From Allobosea sp. Root381 (GTDB lineage Bacteria > Pseudomonadota > Alphaproteobacteria > Rhizobiales > Beijerinckiaceae): DNA of 64,000 bases. The translations under genes and the position numbers were made by a program. The DNA lies in contig NZ_LMJT01000015.1 of the NCBI RefSeq assembly GCF_001429395.1, forward strand, positions 21,154 through 85,153, written 5' to 3'. The notes beneath the pieces are model-generated. The model did not search any database, had not been told where the DNA came from, and saw only the letters and a list, made by a program, of their open reading frames with translations. This document shows, one piece after another, positions 53,102-61,799 of this stretch; the stretch's first letter is position 1, and the number at the start of each line of letters is the position of its first letter.

Positions 53102-54601
53102 TCAGGCGCCGAACAAGTGCAGGAAGAAGCCGAGCCGCTCGGCAAGCCCGAGATGGCCACTCTCGTCGGCGAAGATCTGGATGAGGCAGAAGAAGCCGAT
53201 GACGCCGACGCGCGGCAGCACCTCGTAGCGCCAGAACCCGTCCTCGGGCCGCGGCTTGCGCCGGCGCAGCTGCGAGGCGACGAGCGCCGCCGCCAGAACG
53301 AAGGCGTAGAACGCGTAGGATTCGAAGCGCAGCAGCGTGGCGACCAGCCCATGCTCGGCTACGAGATGGGCCTGCGCAATCAGCGAGAACAAGAGGTTTC
53401 CGATGCAGGCCGCGCAGAAGGTGGCGCAGGCGATCCGCAGCCTTGGATGCGCTTTGAACCAGCGCGCGAAGGCGGGGTAGAAGAAGAAGTCGACCAGCAC
53501 CTCCTTGAAGTAGAAGAGATACCGGTTCCAGAACTCGGCGATGGTCCGGGCCGTCAGCGGCCGGGCCATGTTACGCGGGATGCGATAGCCGCTCATCCGG
53601 ATCACCGCGACGAGCGCATGCCAGAAGGCCGCTACCGAGAGCAGCGTCAGCACGAAGTTCTTGGCCACGACCCCCCAGCTCGCCGTGAGCGACGGCGGCG
53701 TGCCGGCGGCCGTCAGGCTGACCGCCTCGTTCAGCGTCGGGAAATCGGCGACCTCGTAGAAGGTCCGCGACGCAAGGCTGTGCAGCCAGGCCAGGATCAC
53801 GGCCCAGACGATGAGCTTCAGCGCCTTGAGCCGCGTCGCGGCGAGCTCCTCGGGGGTCTTCGCGTCGAAGGTCTTGAGATAGGTCAGGCCCTTGAACGGG
53901 ATCGACGGCCCACCCCAATACGGCCTGACGAAGCCCAGCCGCAGCAGCGCCGGCGTCTGGTCCTTGCCGCGCTGGTCGGCGAAAGCATAGGCCAGGAAGA
54001 AGAACGATGCCGTATAGATCGTGATCAGGGTCCAGAGGGCCGTGTGCTCGACCGTTCCTTCGTCGAGGCCCAGGCCCACCGCGAGCAGGATCGCAAGCAC
54101 GCCGAACTGGCCGAGGACCGGGCGGCGCCCGAACAGGGTCGAGCGCCAGCGCCGATGGGCGGCGAGCGCGAGACCCGTCAGAACCAGGAACCAGCCTGCG
54201 GCCGGGATCTGGATGGCCGCCACCGGAAGCTCGACCAGCTCGGGCGTGGCGTCGCGCAGGCGGGCGACGAAGTCACGCTGATCCTCGGTCCGGAACGGCC
54301 GCAGGATGACATAGGCTATGCCCGAGAACGCGATGATCGGCAGGCGCCGGAGGGGCAGGAGTGCACAGGCTGCGAGCGTCAGCGTGATCAGCGCGACACC
54401 CGCCAGGGACAGCTGCAGGCTGGACAGGAGTGCGCCGACGAACGCCGCATGGATGGCGAGGATGCCCGCAGGCGTCTGCACGAAGGCCAGTGCCCGCACG
54501 TTCGCGTCGATCCCGAGCCAGCCTCGTCTCCAGGCTGCCAGCGTTGCGAGGATCGTCAGGGGCCGGCCGCCGGCGGTGTCTTGCTGTGAGCGGGTATTCA
54601 T
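53102..54601 (-). CDS. polytopic membrane protein, MBOAT-like acyltransferase candidate
   Basis: Membrane protein of 499 residues with about ten to twelve hydrophobic segments. The segment TIAEFWNRYLFYFKEVLVDFFFYPAF resembles the conserved FW-R-W...RDY-Y region of membrane-bound O-acyltransferases such as DltB. Histidines follow in LIAQAHLVAEHGLVATLL, but the canonical WHG catalytic motif is not obvious, so the assignment is tentative. It is convergent with the adenylation and carrier genes, ending 21 bases from the latter, so it is not in their operon although the spacing suggests a functional set. Alternative: an unrelated membrane protein. Confidence 0.8.
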   Translation of the reverse strand: MNTRSQQDTAGGRPLTILATLAAWRRGWLGIDANVRALAFVQTPAGILAIHAAFVGALLSSLQLSLAGVALITLTLAACALLPLRRLPIIAFSGIAYVILRPFRTEDQRDFVARLRDATPELVELPVAAIQIPAAGWFLVLTGLALAAHRRWRSTLFGRRPVLGQFGVLAILLAVGLGLDEGTVEHTALWTLITIYTASFFFLAYAFADQRGKDQTPALLRLGFVRPYWGGPSIPFKGLTYLKTFDAKTPEELAATRLKALKLIVWAVILAWLHSLASRTFYEVADFPTLNEAVSLTAAGTPPSLTASWGVVAKNFVLTLLSVAAFWHALVAVIRMSGYRIPRNMARPLTARTIAEFWNRYLFYFKEVLVDFFFYPAFARWFKAHPRLRIACATFCAACIGNLLFSLIAQAHLVAEHGLVATLLRFESYAFYAFVLAAALVASQLRRRKPRPEDGFWRYEVLPRVGVIGFFCLIQIFADESGHLGLAERLGFFLHLFGA

Positions 54602-54769
54602 GACGCAGCGGTTGGCATCGGCTGAGTTCCGGCAAGAGGATCAGCACATCAGCTAACGCATCTTTCTTAAGACACTGCCGCCCGGCGGATTACCGCAGGG
54701 CTTGAAATATTTTGCCGAGATCATCTCCTCCCGCTAAGGAGAGCGGGATCTTGGCTGGTGTAGAGCGCC

Positions 54770-55702
54770 GTGCAGCTGCGTCACCTGCGCTATTTCGTGA
54801 ATATCGTCGATGCCGGCAGCTTCTCGCGCGCGGCCACGCTCATCCATGTCGCGCAGCCGGCCCTCAGCCAGCAGATCGCCGAACTCGAAGAGAAGCTCGG
54901 CGTCAGCCTGCTGCAGCGGAGCGCTCGCGGCGTGCTCCCGACGGCCGCCGGCGAAGTGCTTTACCGGGAAGCGTCGTCGATCCTGCGTTTGATGGAACGG
55001 CTGCCGGGCATCGTTCGGTCCAGCGTCGGCGAGGTCACCGGCATGGTGGCGCTGGGGATGTCATCGACCCTGGCGGCAGGGCTGGCTGGCTCGCTGATCG
55101 AGAATTGCCGCTCGGAATTGCCGCAGGTGACCCTCAAATTCTCCGTAGCCGACAGCGAGAGCATCAAGGCGAAAGTCGCAGCCAATCTGCTCGACCTCGC
55201 CCTCGTCTTCGAGGACGAACTGGTGCCGATCTTCGCGCGCAGGCCGCTGTTTCGCCAGCGCCTCTACGTCGTCGGTTCGGTGCTCCCGCCGGACCATGTC
55301 GGCGCGGTGACCCTCGCGCAGCTGGCCCGTCTGCCGCTGATTCTGCCTGACCAGCCGAATGTCACGCGGCGCCTGCTCAACTGCGCCTTCGCCTCGGCGG
55401 GGCTGGTGCCGAACATCGTCGCCGAGGCGGACCAGTTTTCCAGCATGCTGTCTGCCGTTCGCGCGGGGATAGGCGCGGCCATCGTCCCGAAGGGCGAGTT
55501 TTCCGAGCGCGAAGGCGCGGGCCTGGGACGGGCGCTGGCCCTGGACCCACCGCTCTTCCTGACGGCCTCGATCATCTCGTCCAGCGACCACACCTTGACC
55601 CATGCCGGCGAGGCGGTCCGCGATCTGGTCGCCCGCCATGTCGCCGAGGGGTTGAACGCAGCCTTCCCGCCGGGAGCGGAAAGGCTGGGTGGCGAGCCAT
55701 AG
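54770..55702 (+). CDS. LysR-family transcriptional regulator
   Basis: LysR-type regulator of 310 residues, starting with GTG (MQLRHLRYFVNIVDAGSFSR). The helix-turn-helix is ATLIHVAQPALSQQIAELEE. It belongs by pattern to the Nac/CbbR-like group. It lies 122 bases upstream of the DUF1446 protein gene in the same direction and probably controls it. Confidence 0.92.
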   Translation: MQLRHLRYFVNIVDAGSFSRAATLIHVAQPALSQQIAELEEKLGVSLLQRSARGVLPTAAGEVLYREASSILRLMERLPGIVRSSVGEVTGMVALGMSSTLAAGLAGSLIENCRSELPQVTLKFSVADSESIKAKVAANLLDLALVFEDELVPIFARRPLFRQRLYVVGSVLPPDHVGAVTLAQLARLPLILPDQPNVTRRLLNCAFASAGLVPNIVAEADQFSSMLSAVRAGIGAAIVPKGEFSEREGAGLGRALALDPPLFLTASIISSSDHTLTHAGEAVRDLVARHVAEGLNAAFPPGAERLGGEP

Positions 55703-55824
55703 CCGGAACCGATAGCTGCATATCGAAGCAGTATTTTTCCTCCGATCCGCGTTCGACCATGGTTTGGCCGCCTTTTCAAAGGCGCTGGACCAAAAGGCCA
55801 GCTCCCCAGCAGCAGGACCCCGTC

Positions 55825-57906
55825 ATGCCGAACCTGATCTATCGCGTCGTCTCAGCCTGTGGCGCACTCGGATACGGATACCCGAAGGAATCGCTGGAAG
55901 CCGCCCTGCAGGGCCGTGTCGACGCGATCGTCTCCGATGGCGGATCGATGGATGCCGGCCCCTATTATCTCGGCACCGGCAGCGAGTATTTCGAGCGAGA
56001 GGCGGTGAAGCTCGATTACCGCCACATGGTCGAGGCCGGCCGAAGCCTGGGCTGCCCGGTCATCCTCGGCAGCAGCGGCATGGCCGGCGGCGCCCGCAAT
56101 CTCGATCTGATGATCGGCATTGCGAAGGAGGTCTTCGCCGAGCTCGGTGTCACCGACGCGAAGGTCGCCACCATCGATGCGGAGATCGATCCCGAGCTCA
56201 TCATCGCCGAGTTCCGCAAGGGCGCGCTGCGGCCCACGGGCGTCGGGCCGGACCTCAGCGAGGAGACATTGCGCGACAGCACGATCGTCGGCCAGATGGG
56301 CATCCATCCGCTGATGACCGCCCTCGAAGACGGCGCGCAATACATCCTGGCCAGCCGCTCCTGCGACGTAGCCCTCTTCGCCTCCGACATGATCCGGCGC
56401 GGTATCGACGCCGGCCTCGCCTATCATGTCGGGCATGTGCTCGAATGCGGCGCGCTCGCCTGCGATCCCGGCTCGCCGTCCGATTGCCTCGTCGCCGAGA
56501 TTTACGACGACGGAACGGCGCTCTTCGTCGCGCCGAATGCGACGCGGCGCTGCACGGCCTACTCGATCGCCGCGCATTCGCTCTACGAGGAAAGCCACCC
56601 TCAGCTGCAGTTCTACCCGGAGGGCGTGCTGGCCATGGAGAAGACCCAGTTCTTTTCCCGGGACGCCCGCACGGCCGGCATCCGCGGCAGCCGCTTCGTG
56701 CGCGCGGGCAAGCCCTGGCCCTGGAGCATCAAGCTGGAGGGCGCGCGCCATCTCGGCAGCCGCAAGGTCTCGCTGATCCACATCGACCCATCTGAGTTGC
56801 CGAAGGTGCCGGAGGACGTGCTGGTCTATGGCCGCAACGGCGTGCAGGCGCGCCCCGTTTCCGGCGAGGAGCGTGAGCTCGGCCTCATCGTCGAGACCCG
56901 CGCGGCGACGCAGGAGGCCGCGGTGCTCTTGGCGAGCCTGCTGACGCATTACCTGATCCATTACGGCTACCCCGGCCGCAAGGCGACTGCCGGCAACATC
57001 GCCTATCCGCTCTCGCCGAACCTCGTCAGCTTCCGGCGCGAGGACGGCAGCTATGGCGCCATCGTGCCGAGCGGCACGCGCGACCCGGTATTCTTCGCCA
57101 ACTATCCCGCGATCAAGGCCGCGGTGCTGGAGCTGATCGCGAAGGAGTTTCCGGATGCGCTGGCGCAGGCGAGCCATGAGATCATCGAGGCCGACGCGCT
57201 GAAGCCGGTGATCCTGCTACGCTCGGTGGACAAGGACCCGCAGAAGCTCGATGCGCTTCATCGCGAGGAGATCGATCGTCTCGCGGGGCTCGTCGCCTTC
57301 AAGCCCTCCTCGCTTCTCGCCCTCGATGCGCCCGACGCCTATGCCTGGTCGCTCTACCACCTCCTGCAGAACGAGCGGATCATCAAGGATGTGATGTTCC
57401 CGATCACATATTTCGACGCTGACGGCGCCGACTGGACGCAGACCGGGACCGGCCGGGCCCGCTATTTCGAAATCGGCGAGACCGGCTATACCGGCGACAT
57501 CGACGACAGGACGCTCTCGCTGATCGCGGACGAGCCGCCTTCCGGGCGGATCGTCGGAATGCACCGGCTGCTCGACATGGCGGTCGTGATCCGCAGCAAG
57601 GACGCCGGCATCAACCGGCTTACCTTCGACATCATCTTCACCTCGGGCGAAAACTATGAAGCCGCGCTGCGGTCCAACGTCTTCAGCAGCGGAAATGTCG
57701 CCCGCATCCTCGGCCTGCCGGTCGAGCGGGTGGTCGGCACCTTCTTCGTCGACAGCTGCAACGCCATCAAGCTCTCCGTCGACCGCCCGAATATCTCCGC
57801 CTCGGTCGACGAGCGGGACGTCTTCGGCGCGCAGCAGCAGGCCGCGATCGAGAGCCTGAGCATCCCGATTCATGCGGCGGCGCTCGCACGCGCATCGGCA
57901 TTCTGA
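55825..57906 (+). CDS. DUF1446 (AtuA-like) protein fused to a DUF4387 domain
   Basis: Large cytoplasmic protein of 693 residues. The N-terminal 450 or so residues are of the DUF1446/AtuA type (SDGGSMDAGPYYLGTG, LGSSGMAGGARNLDLMIGI, GALACDPGSP). The last 105 residues form a DUF4387 domain (DMAVVIRSKDAGINRLTFDI, VVGTFFVDSCNAIKLSVDRP, DVFGAQQQAAI). In many bacteria these are two separate neighbouring genes; here they are one reading frame. AtuA is required in acyclic terpene use, but most relatives act on unknown carboxylic acids. The ATG 55825 has AGGAC upstream. The next gene, convergent, is a 2-hydroxycarboxylate-type transporter. Confidence 0.9.
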   Translation: MPNLIYRVVSACGALGYGYPKESLEAALQGRVDAIVSDGGSMDAGPYYLGTGSEYFEREAVKLDYRHMVEAGRSLGCPVILGSSGMAGGARNLDLMIGIAKEVFAELGVTDAKVATIDAEIDPELIIAEFRKGALRPTGVGPDLSEETLRDSTIVGQMGIHPLMTALEDGAQYILASRSCDVALFASDMIRRGIDAGLAYHVGHVLECGALACDPGSPSDCLVAEIYDDGTALFVAPNATRRCTAYSIAAHSLYEESHPQLQFYPEGVLAMEKTQFFSRDARTAGIRGSRFVRAGKPWPWSIKLEGARHLGSRKVSLIHIDPSELPKVPEDVLVYGRNGVQARPVSGEERELGLIVETRAATQEAAVLLASLLTHYLIHYGYPGRKATAGNIAYPLSPNLVSFRREDGSYGAIVPSGTRDPVFFANYPAIKAAVLELIAKEFPDALAQASHEIIEADALKPVILLRSVDKDPQKLDALHREEIDRLAGLVAFKPSSLLALDAPDAYAWSLYHLLQNERIIKDVMFPITYFDADGADWTQTGTGRARYFEIGETGYTGDIDDRTLSLIADEPPSGRIVGMHRLLDMAVVIRSKDAGINRLTFDIIFTSGENYEAALRSNVFSSGNVARILGLPVERVVGTFFVDSCNAIKLSVDRPNISASVDERDVFGAQQQAAIESLSIPIHAAALARASAF

Positions 57907-57928
57907 GCGCGGCTCAGCGGGGGTTAAG

Positions 57929-59185
57929 CTAGCCCTTGAGCATACCGGCGGCGGCCAGCGCTGCGCTCAGCATTGCTGCGCCGCCGAGCCGCGTCAGGAT
58001 CTGGGCCGGCGCCATCAGCTGCAGGCGACGGCCTGCGGTGAGGACCGCGACGGTGCCGGTCCCGCCCATGGCGGCCCGGGTCAAGGCCAGTATCGTGGCG
58101 TCGGTCGCCGGAAACCCCAGGCTGCGGGCCATGATCGCGCCGCCCAATGCAAGGCCGCCCACGGCGGCGATGACAGGGAGCAGCTTCGCCGGGGCGAGGC
58201 CTTCGACGAAGGCGCCCCAGGGCGTGAACAAGGCGCCCGCGATGAAAAGGACGGGATAGATCAGGACCGGCACGACCAGACGATAGAAGGCGACGATGCC
58301 CGCCCTGGCGCGGCCGGTCAACGGATCCGCCAGGCGGAGGGCCGTCGCGAGCAGCAGGACGACGAGGGGAGACGGCCAGTCGGCCGCCAACCCGATCTGC
58401 CCGGCCGCGAGATGGAGCGCGAGGAGCGCGACGAGCCCGAGCGCGAGATTACCGGAAGAGCGGCCATCGTCATCGCGCGTCGGCAACAAGCTCTGCGCTG
58501 GCTGCACGCCACATTCCGCCAGCGGTTCCGGTTGTCTCCGGCCGACGACACCGGCCAGCAGCATGGCGAGCAGGTTCCCCACGATCAGCGGCGGCATCAT
58601 GCGCGCGAGCAATTCGTCTTTCGCGACCCCGAAAGCCTCGCCATAGCCGAGCGAAAGCGGGATCGCGCCGGCGCTGATGCCACCGGACATGACCGGCGCG
58701 ACCACGAGGAGCAGCGTCTCTACGACGGATTGACCGAGGAGCAGCGCGAATGCGGCGGTGCAGGCCACGGCCGCCACGGTCGCGACCATCATCAGGACGA
58801 GCAGGCGCAGGGCACCGGACGGGAGCGAGGCGCGATCGACGCTCATGACGCTCCCGGCGATGAGCACGGTCACATAGAACGGCACGCCGTCGATCGCTTC
58901 GAGCATTCCGCGCAGGGCGGCCGCGCTGCCTTCCGGGATGACATGCGTCCAGGCGAGCCAGGACGGCAGCAGGATCGCCAAGGCCGTCCCGAGGCCCGTC
59001 GCCCGCAGGAAGGCGATGCGCCGGGCGAGCTCTCCAAGTGCGATACCGCCGACGATCGGGAACAGCAGGCCGCCGATCAGGGGCGCCTTACCGGGGGCAG
59101 CAAGCGATCCCGCCAGGGCGACGACGAGCACAAGATAGAGCGGCAAGGGAACGGAGCCGATGCGGGCTGCCGCGACCTCGCGCAT
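57929..59185 (-). CDS. 2-hydroxycarboxylate transporter family protein (CitS-like)
   Basis: Membrane protein of 418 residues with about eleven hydrophobic segments and two inverted halves. The first re-entrant loop motif is VMSGGISAGAIPLSLGY, matching the GGxG loop of the 2HCT family (citrate or malate carriers); the second half has AAMGGTGTVAVLTAGRR. It probably imports a hydroxy-dicarboxylate or tricarboxylate with sodium or protons. It converges with the DUF1446-DUF4387 gene, which could act on the imported acid. The 233 bases from 59186 to 59418 hold no gene. Confidence 0.88.
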   Translation of the reverse strand: MREVAAARIGSVPLPLYLVLVVALAGSLAAPGKAPLIGGLLFPIVGGIALGELARRIAFLRATGLGTALAILLPSWLAWTHVIPEGSAAALRGMLEAIDGVPFYVTVLIAGSVMSVDRASLPSGALRLLVLMMVATVAAVACTAAFALLLGQSVVETLLLVVAPVMSGGISAGAIPLSLGYGEAFGVAKDELLARMMPPLIVGNLLAMLLAGVVGRRQPEPLAECGVQPAQSLLPTRDDDGRSSGNLALGLVALLALHLAAGQIGLAADWPSPLVVLLLATALRLADPLTGRARAGIVAFYRLVVPVLIYPVLFIAGALFTPWGAFVEGLAPAKLLPVIAAVGGLALGGAIMARSLGFPATDATILALTRAAMGGTGTVAVLTAGRRLQLMAPAQILTRLGGAAMLSAALAAAGMLKG

Positions 59186-59418
59186 GATGCTGCCTCCTGT
59201 CCGTCGCCAGATTGATCGAGGCGGTTTCAGCGTCTCGGGCGCGAAGCTCCCGGGCGATCCCTTGTGAGGCTATGCGGGCTGCAAGCGCAAGCGCCGGACG
59301 ACGCTGCGCTCGATGCCTGCGCTATCGGCGGGATGGCCGCGCCGCGGCCGAAGATCGCGGCGGCGGGGCGCCAGTGTTGCCGGGAGCGTTTCAGCGCCCG
59401 GCCAAACAGGCGTCTTCC

Positions 59419-60141
59419 TCAGGCGGCCGGACGCGCCAGCTCGCCGAGGCGGGCGAAGTTCGCCAGGCTGACCAGATGCGCGTGGATCGGCAGCACATAG
59501 CCCTTGCGCTTGAGCTCGAGCCAGGCCTCGTCGGGCAGCGCGTCGAGACGCTCCGCGCTCAGCGCCGAGAAGCCGGAGAAGTTCGAGCTCGTGCCGTCGG
59601 GCGCGCGGATCTCGACATTGATCGACTGGAACAGGTCGAGTTCCTTGAGGGCGGCGGTGAAGGCCGTCGTCGCCTTGGCGGCTTCCGCGTATTCGGCGAC
59701 GAAGCCGATGATGTTCCGCAGTGCCTCGGTGGGTTCGCCATCCTCGCCGAAAAGACGCTCGCCCTCCTCATCCTGGAGCCCGGCGAAGCCGCCATCGATG
59801 CAGATGACCTGCTGCTCGGCCGAGACATCGCCGCCGATGAACGGGTAGCGCCGCAGATAGGCCGGCGCATGCAGCCCACGCCAGCGGCCGTCGGCGTCGA
59901 CGAAGCAGCCCTCGCCGGCGCGCATCCCAACCATGAAGAGCGGCGTGATGCTGCCCGGCTCCTCCAGGAACAGGATCGGCATGTCGCGGCAGCCGGGCGC
60001 GAATTCCGCCAACAGCGCCGGCAGGACATGGGCTCCGGCCGCAAAGGCGTAAGGCTTGCTGGTGGGCGCAAGCCTTGCCTGCCGGTGCGTGTTCCGGTCG
60101 AGTACGGCGATGCTGGAATAGAAGAGCGGAAGAGGGGCCAT
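59419..60141 (-). CDS. SapC-family protein
   Basis: Protein of 240 residues of the SapC family (FYSSIAVLDRNTHRQARLAP at the N-terminus, VLPALLAEFAPGCRDMPILF, LHAPAYLRRYPFIGG, FQSINVEIRAPDGTS). The family is named for a gene linked to S-layer protein export in Campylobacter, but its action is not known. No signal peptide is visible. It starts 23 bases after the stop of the TpsB gene and is read in the same direction, so it is probably part of the two-partner secretion operon. Confidence 0.88.
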   Translation of the reverse strand: MAPLPLFYSSIAVLDRNTHRQARLAPTSKPYAFAAGAHVLPALLAEFAPGCRDMPILFLEEPGSITPLFMVGMRAGEGCFVDADGRWRGLHAPAYLRRYPFIGGDVSAEQQVICIDGGFAGLQDEEGERLFGEDGEPTEALRNIIGFVAEYAEAAKATTAFTAALKELDLFQSINVEIRAPDGTSSNFSGFSALSAERLDALPDEAWLELKRKGYVLPIHAHLVSLANFARLGELARPAA

Positions 60142-60164
60142 GATCCAGTCCTGACAAAGTAAGC

Positions 60165-61799
60165 TCAGATGCTCTTGCGCAAGGTGAGCCGGAAATAAAG
60201 TTCGACATCGCGCTGCGCCGCCGAGACGCGCTCGAGCGGCCGCCCGATGCCACCCTCGAACGAAGCCCAGTCGGTCGGCCGCCAGATCAGGCCGGCTCCG
60301 ACGGAGGTCGCGCGCATGCTGTCGATGACGCTCGGATAGGTGATGCCATGGTCGAGGAAGACGAAAGCTTCAAGCTGATTCAGCGGCTCGGGTAGAAGAT
60401 AATGCAGCTCAGCCTGGCCGTAGAACCCTGAATCGCCGAAGGCGGCGCCGATCGGATAGCCGCGCACTGTCGTCGGCCCGCCGATCTGGAAGATCTGGTC
60501 GCCTGGCAGCTGCTTCTCGCCGGTATATTGCCAGGCGCCGACGAGCGAGCCGTAAACATTTTCGTTGATGCGCCAGATCGACGCGGTGTTGCCGGTCAGG
60601 ATGGTGTAGTTGCGGTTCTGCCCGAGAAGCTTGTCCTCGCGCGCGACCTGCGACCAGTTCGCCGTCGAGCTGTGGTTGATGCCGGCCAGGGTGAGGTTCA
60701 GGGAGAGCCCCGCCTGCACGCGGGTATAGCTGCTGTCGACTGTTGCAGTGTCGAGCTGCTTGCTGCGGCCACGGCCGGTGCCGAGCGCGCCGGTGGCCTG
60801 CAGCAGGACCGTATCGGTGGCGAAGATCGGCTGCGACAGGGTCAGCGAGGCGCTCTCGGAGATGCCGTCCGGCCGCAATTCGCGGATGGCTCCATTGACG
60901 ATCCGATAGGCCGATCGGGTGAAACTCGCGCCGAGCCGCGTGCCCCAGGCCGAGACCGGAAGCGTGTAGCTGCCACTGCCGAGAATGCTGCCCCGTGCCC
61001 GCGAGCCGTAGAGGACGAGCCGGTCGTCGATGCCGAGAAGATTATGATGGCGCAGGAACAGGATGCCCTGGTAGCGCCCGGTCGAGAGCACGCCCTGATT
61101 GTCGTACGAAAGCTGGACGACGTTGCGCGGCGGCTCGGTGAGCGCGAGATCGACATCGGTCAGCCCGAAGCTCGCGCCGGCGCCGAGTTGGGCCCTGATC
61201 TGCAGCTCGTTGATACGGTTGAAGACCGAGACGGTGCGGTTGAGGGCGGGCGCGTCGACGACCTCGCCATCGGCGATCGGCACCTGCGAGCGGGCATACC
61301 ACGGCCATGTCTGGACAGCGCCGGTGACGGAGACCTTGCCGACGCGCCCTTCGACCAGCTGGATCCTCAGAACGCCACCGTCGAGCTTCTGCGGTGGCAG
61401 CACGGCGCTGGCGGTGATCTGGCCCTTCTCGGCATAGAGATCGTTGACGGATTGCACGATCTGCCCGATCCCGGCGAGGTCGACGCGGCGCCCGACATGG
61501 CGGGTCCGGATCGCATCGAGCTCGGCCGCATCCAGGAAACGGGATTCGCTGAACTCGATCCGGGTCAGCAGGACGCTGGCGCCGCCGGCGGGGAATTCCA
61601 GCCTCGGCCCCACAGGCGGGGCGACCACGGCTGGGCCGCGTTGGCGCTGCGGTGCCGTCTGGCGCTCGATCTCCAGCCGCTGCCGCTCGGCCTCGTTCTC
61701 TATGGTCTGCGACACGATCTGGGCCCGCGCCGGGCCGGCGAGGAAGCCGGCGGCGAGACCCAGGGCCAGACAGGCGGCAGCAAGACTCGATTGGCTCAA
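60165..61799 (-). CDS. ShlB/FhaC-type two-partner secretion transporter (TpsB)
   Basis: Outer-membrane Omp85-type transporter of 544 residues with a signal peptide (ACLALGLAAGFLAGPARAQI), POTRA domains (GGASVLLTRIEFSESRFLDA, ASAVLPPQKLDGGVLRIQLV) and a C-terminal barrel including the conserved loop motif FQIGGPTTVRGYP (with VRGY of lid loop L6). It secretes the exoprotein encoded just upstream and ends in LTLRKSI. Its ATG overlaps the TpsA stop by four bases (ATGA). Confidence 0.93.
   Translation of the reverse strand: MSQSSLAAACLALGLAAGFLAGPARAQIVSQTIENEAERQRLEIERQTAPQRQRGPAVVAPPVGPRLEFPAGGASVLLTRIEFSESRFLDAAELDAIRTRHVGRRVDLAGIGQIVQSVNDLYAEKGQITASAVLPPQKLDGGVLRIQLVEGRVGKVSVTGAVQTWPWYARSQVPIADGEVVDAPALNRTVSVFNRINELQIRAQLGAGASFGLTDVDLALTEPPRNVVQLSYDNQGVLSTGRYQGILFLRHHNLLGIDDRLVLYGSRARGSILGSGSYTLPVSAWGTRLGASFTRSAYRIVNGAIRELRPDGISESASLTLSQPIFATDTVLLQATGALGTGRGRSKQLDTATVDSSYTRVQAGLSLNLTLAGINHSSTANWSQVAREDKLLGQNRNYTILTGNTASIWRINENVYGSLVGAWQYTGEKQLPGDQIFQIGGPTTVRGYPIGAAFGDSGFYGQAELHYLLPEPLNQLEAFVFLDHGITYPSVIDSMRATSVGAGLIWRPTDWASFEGGIGRPLERVSAAQRDVELYFRLTLRKSI

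Noticed and set aside
53102..54601. Firm assignment of the membrane protein as DltB
   Set aside because: An MBOAT-like segment is present but the WHG catalytic motif is not evident, so only a tentative call was made.
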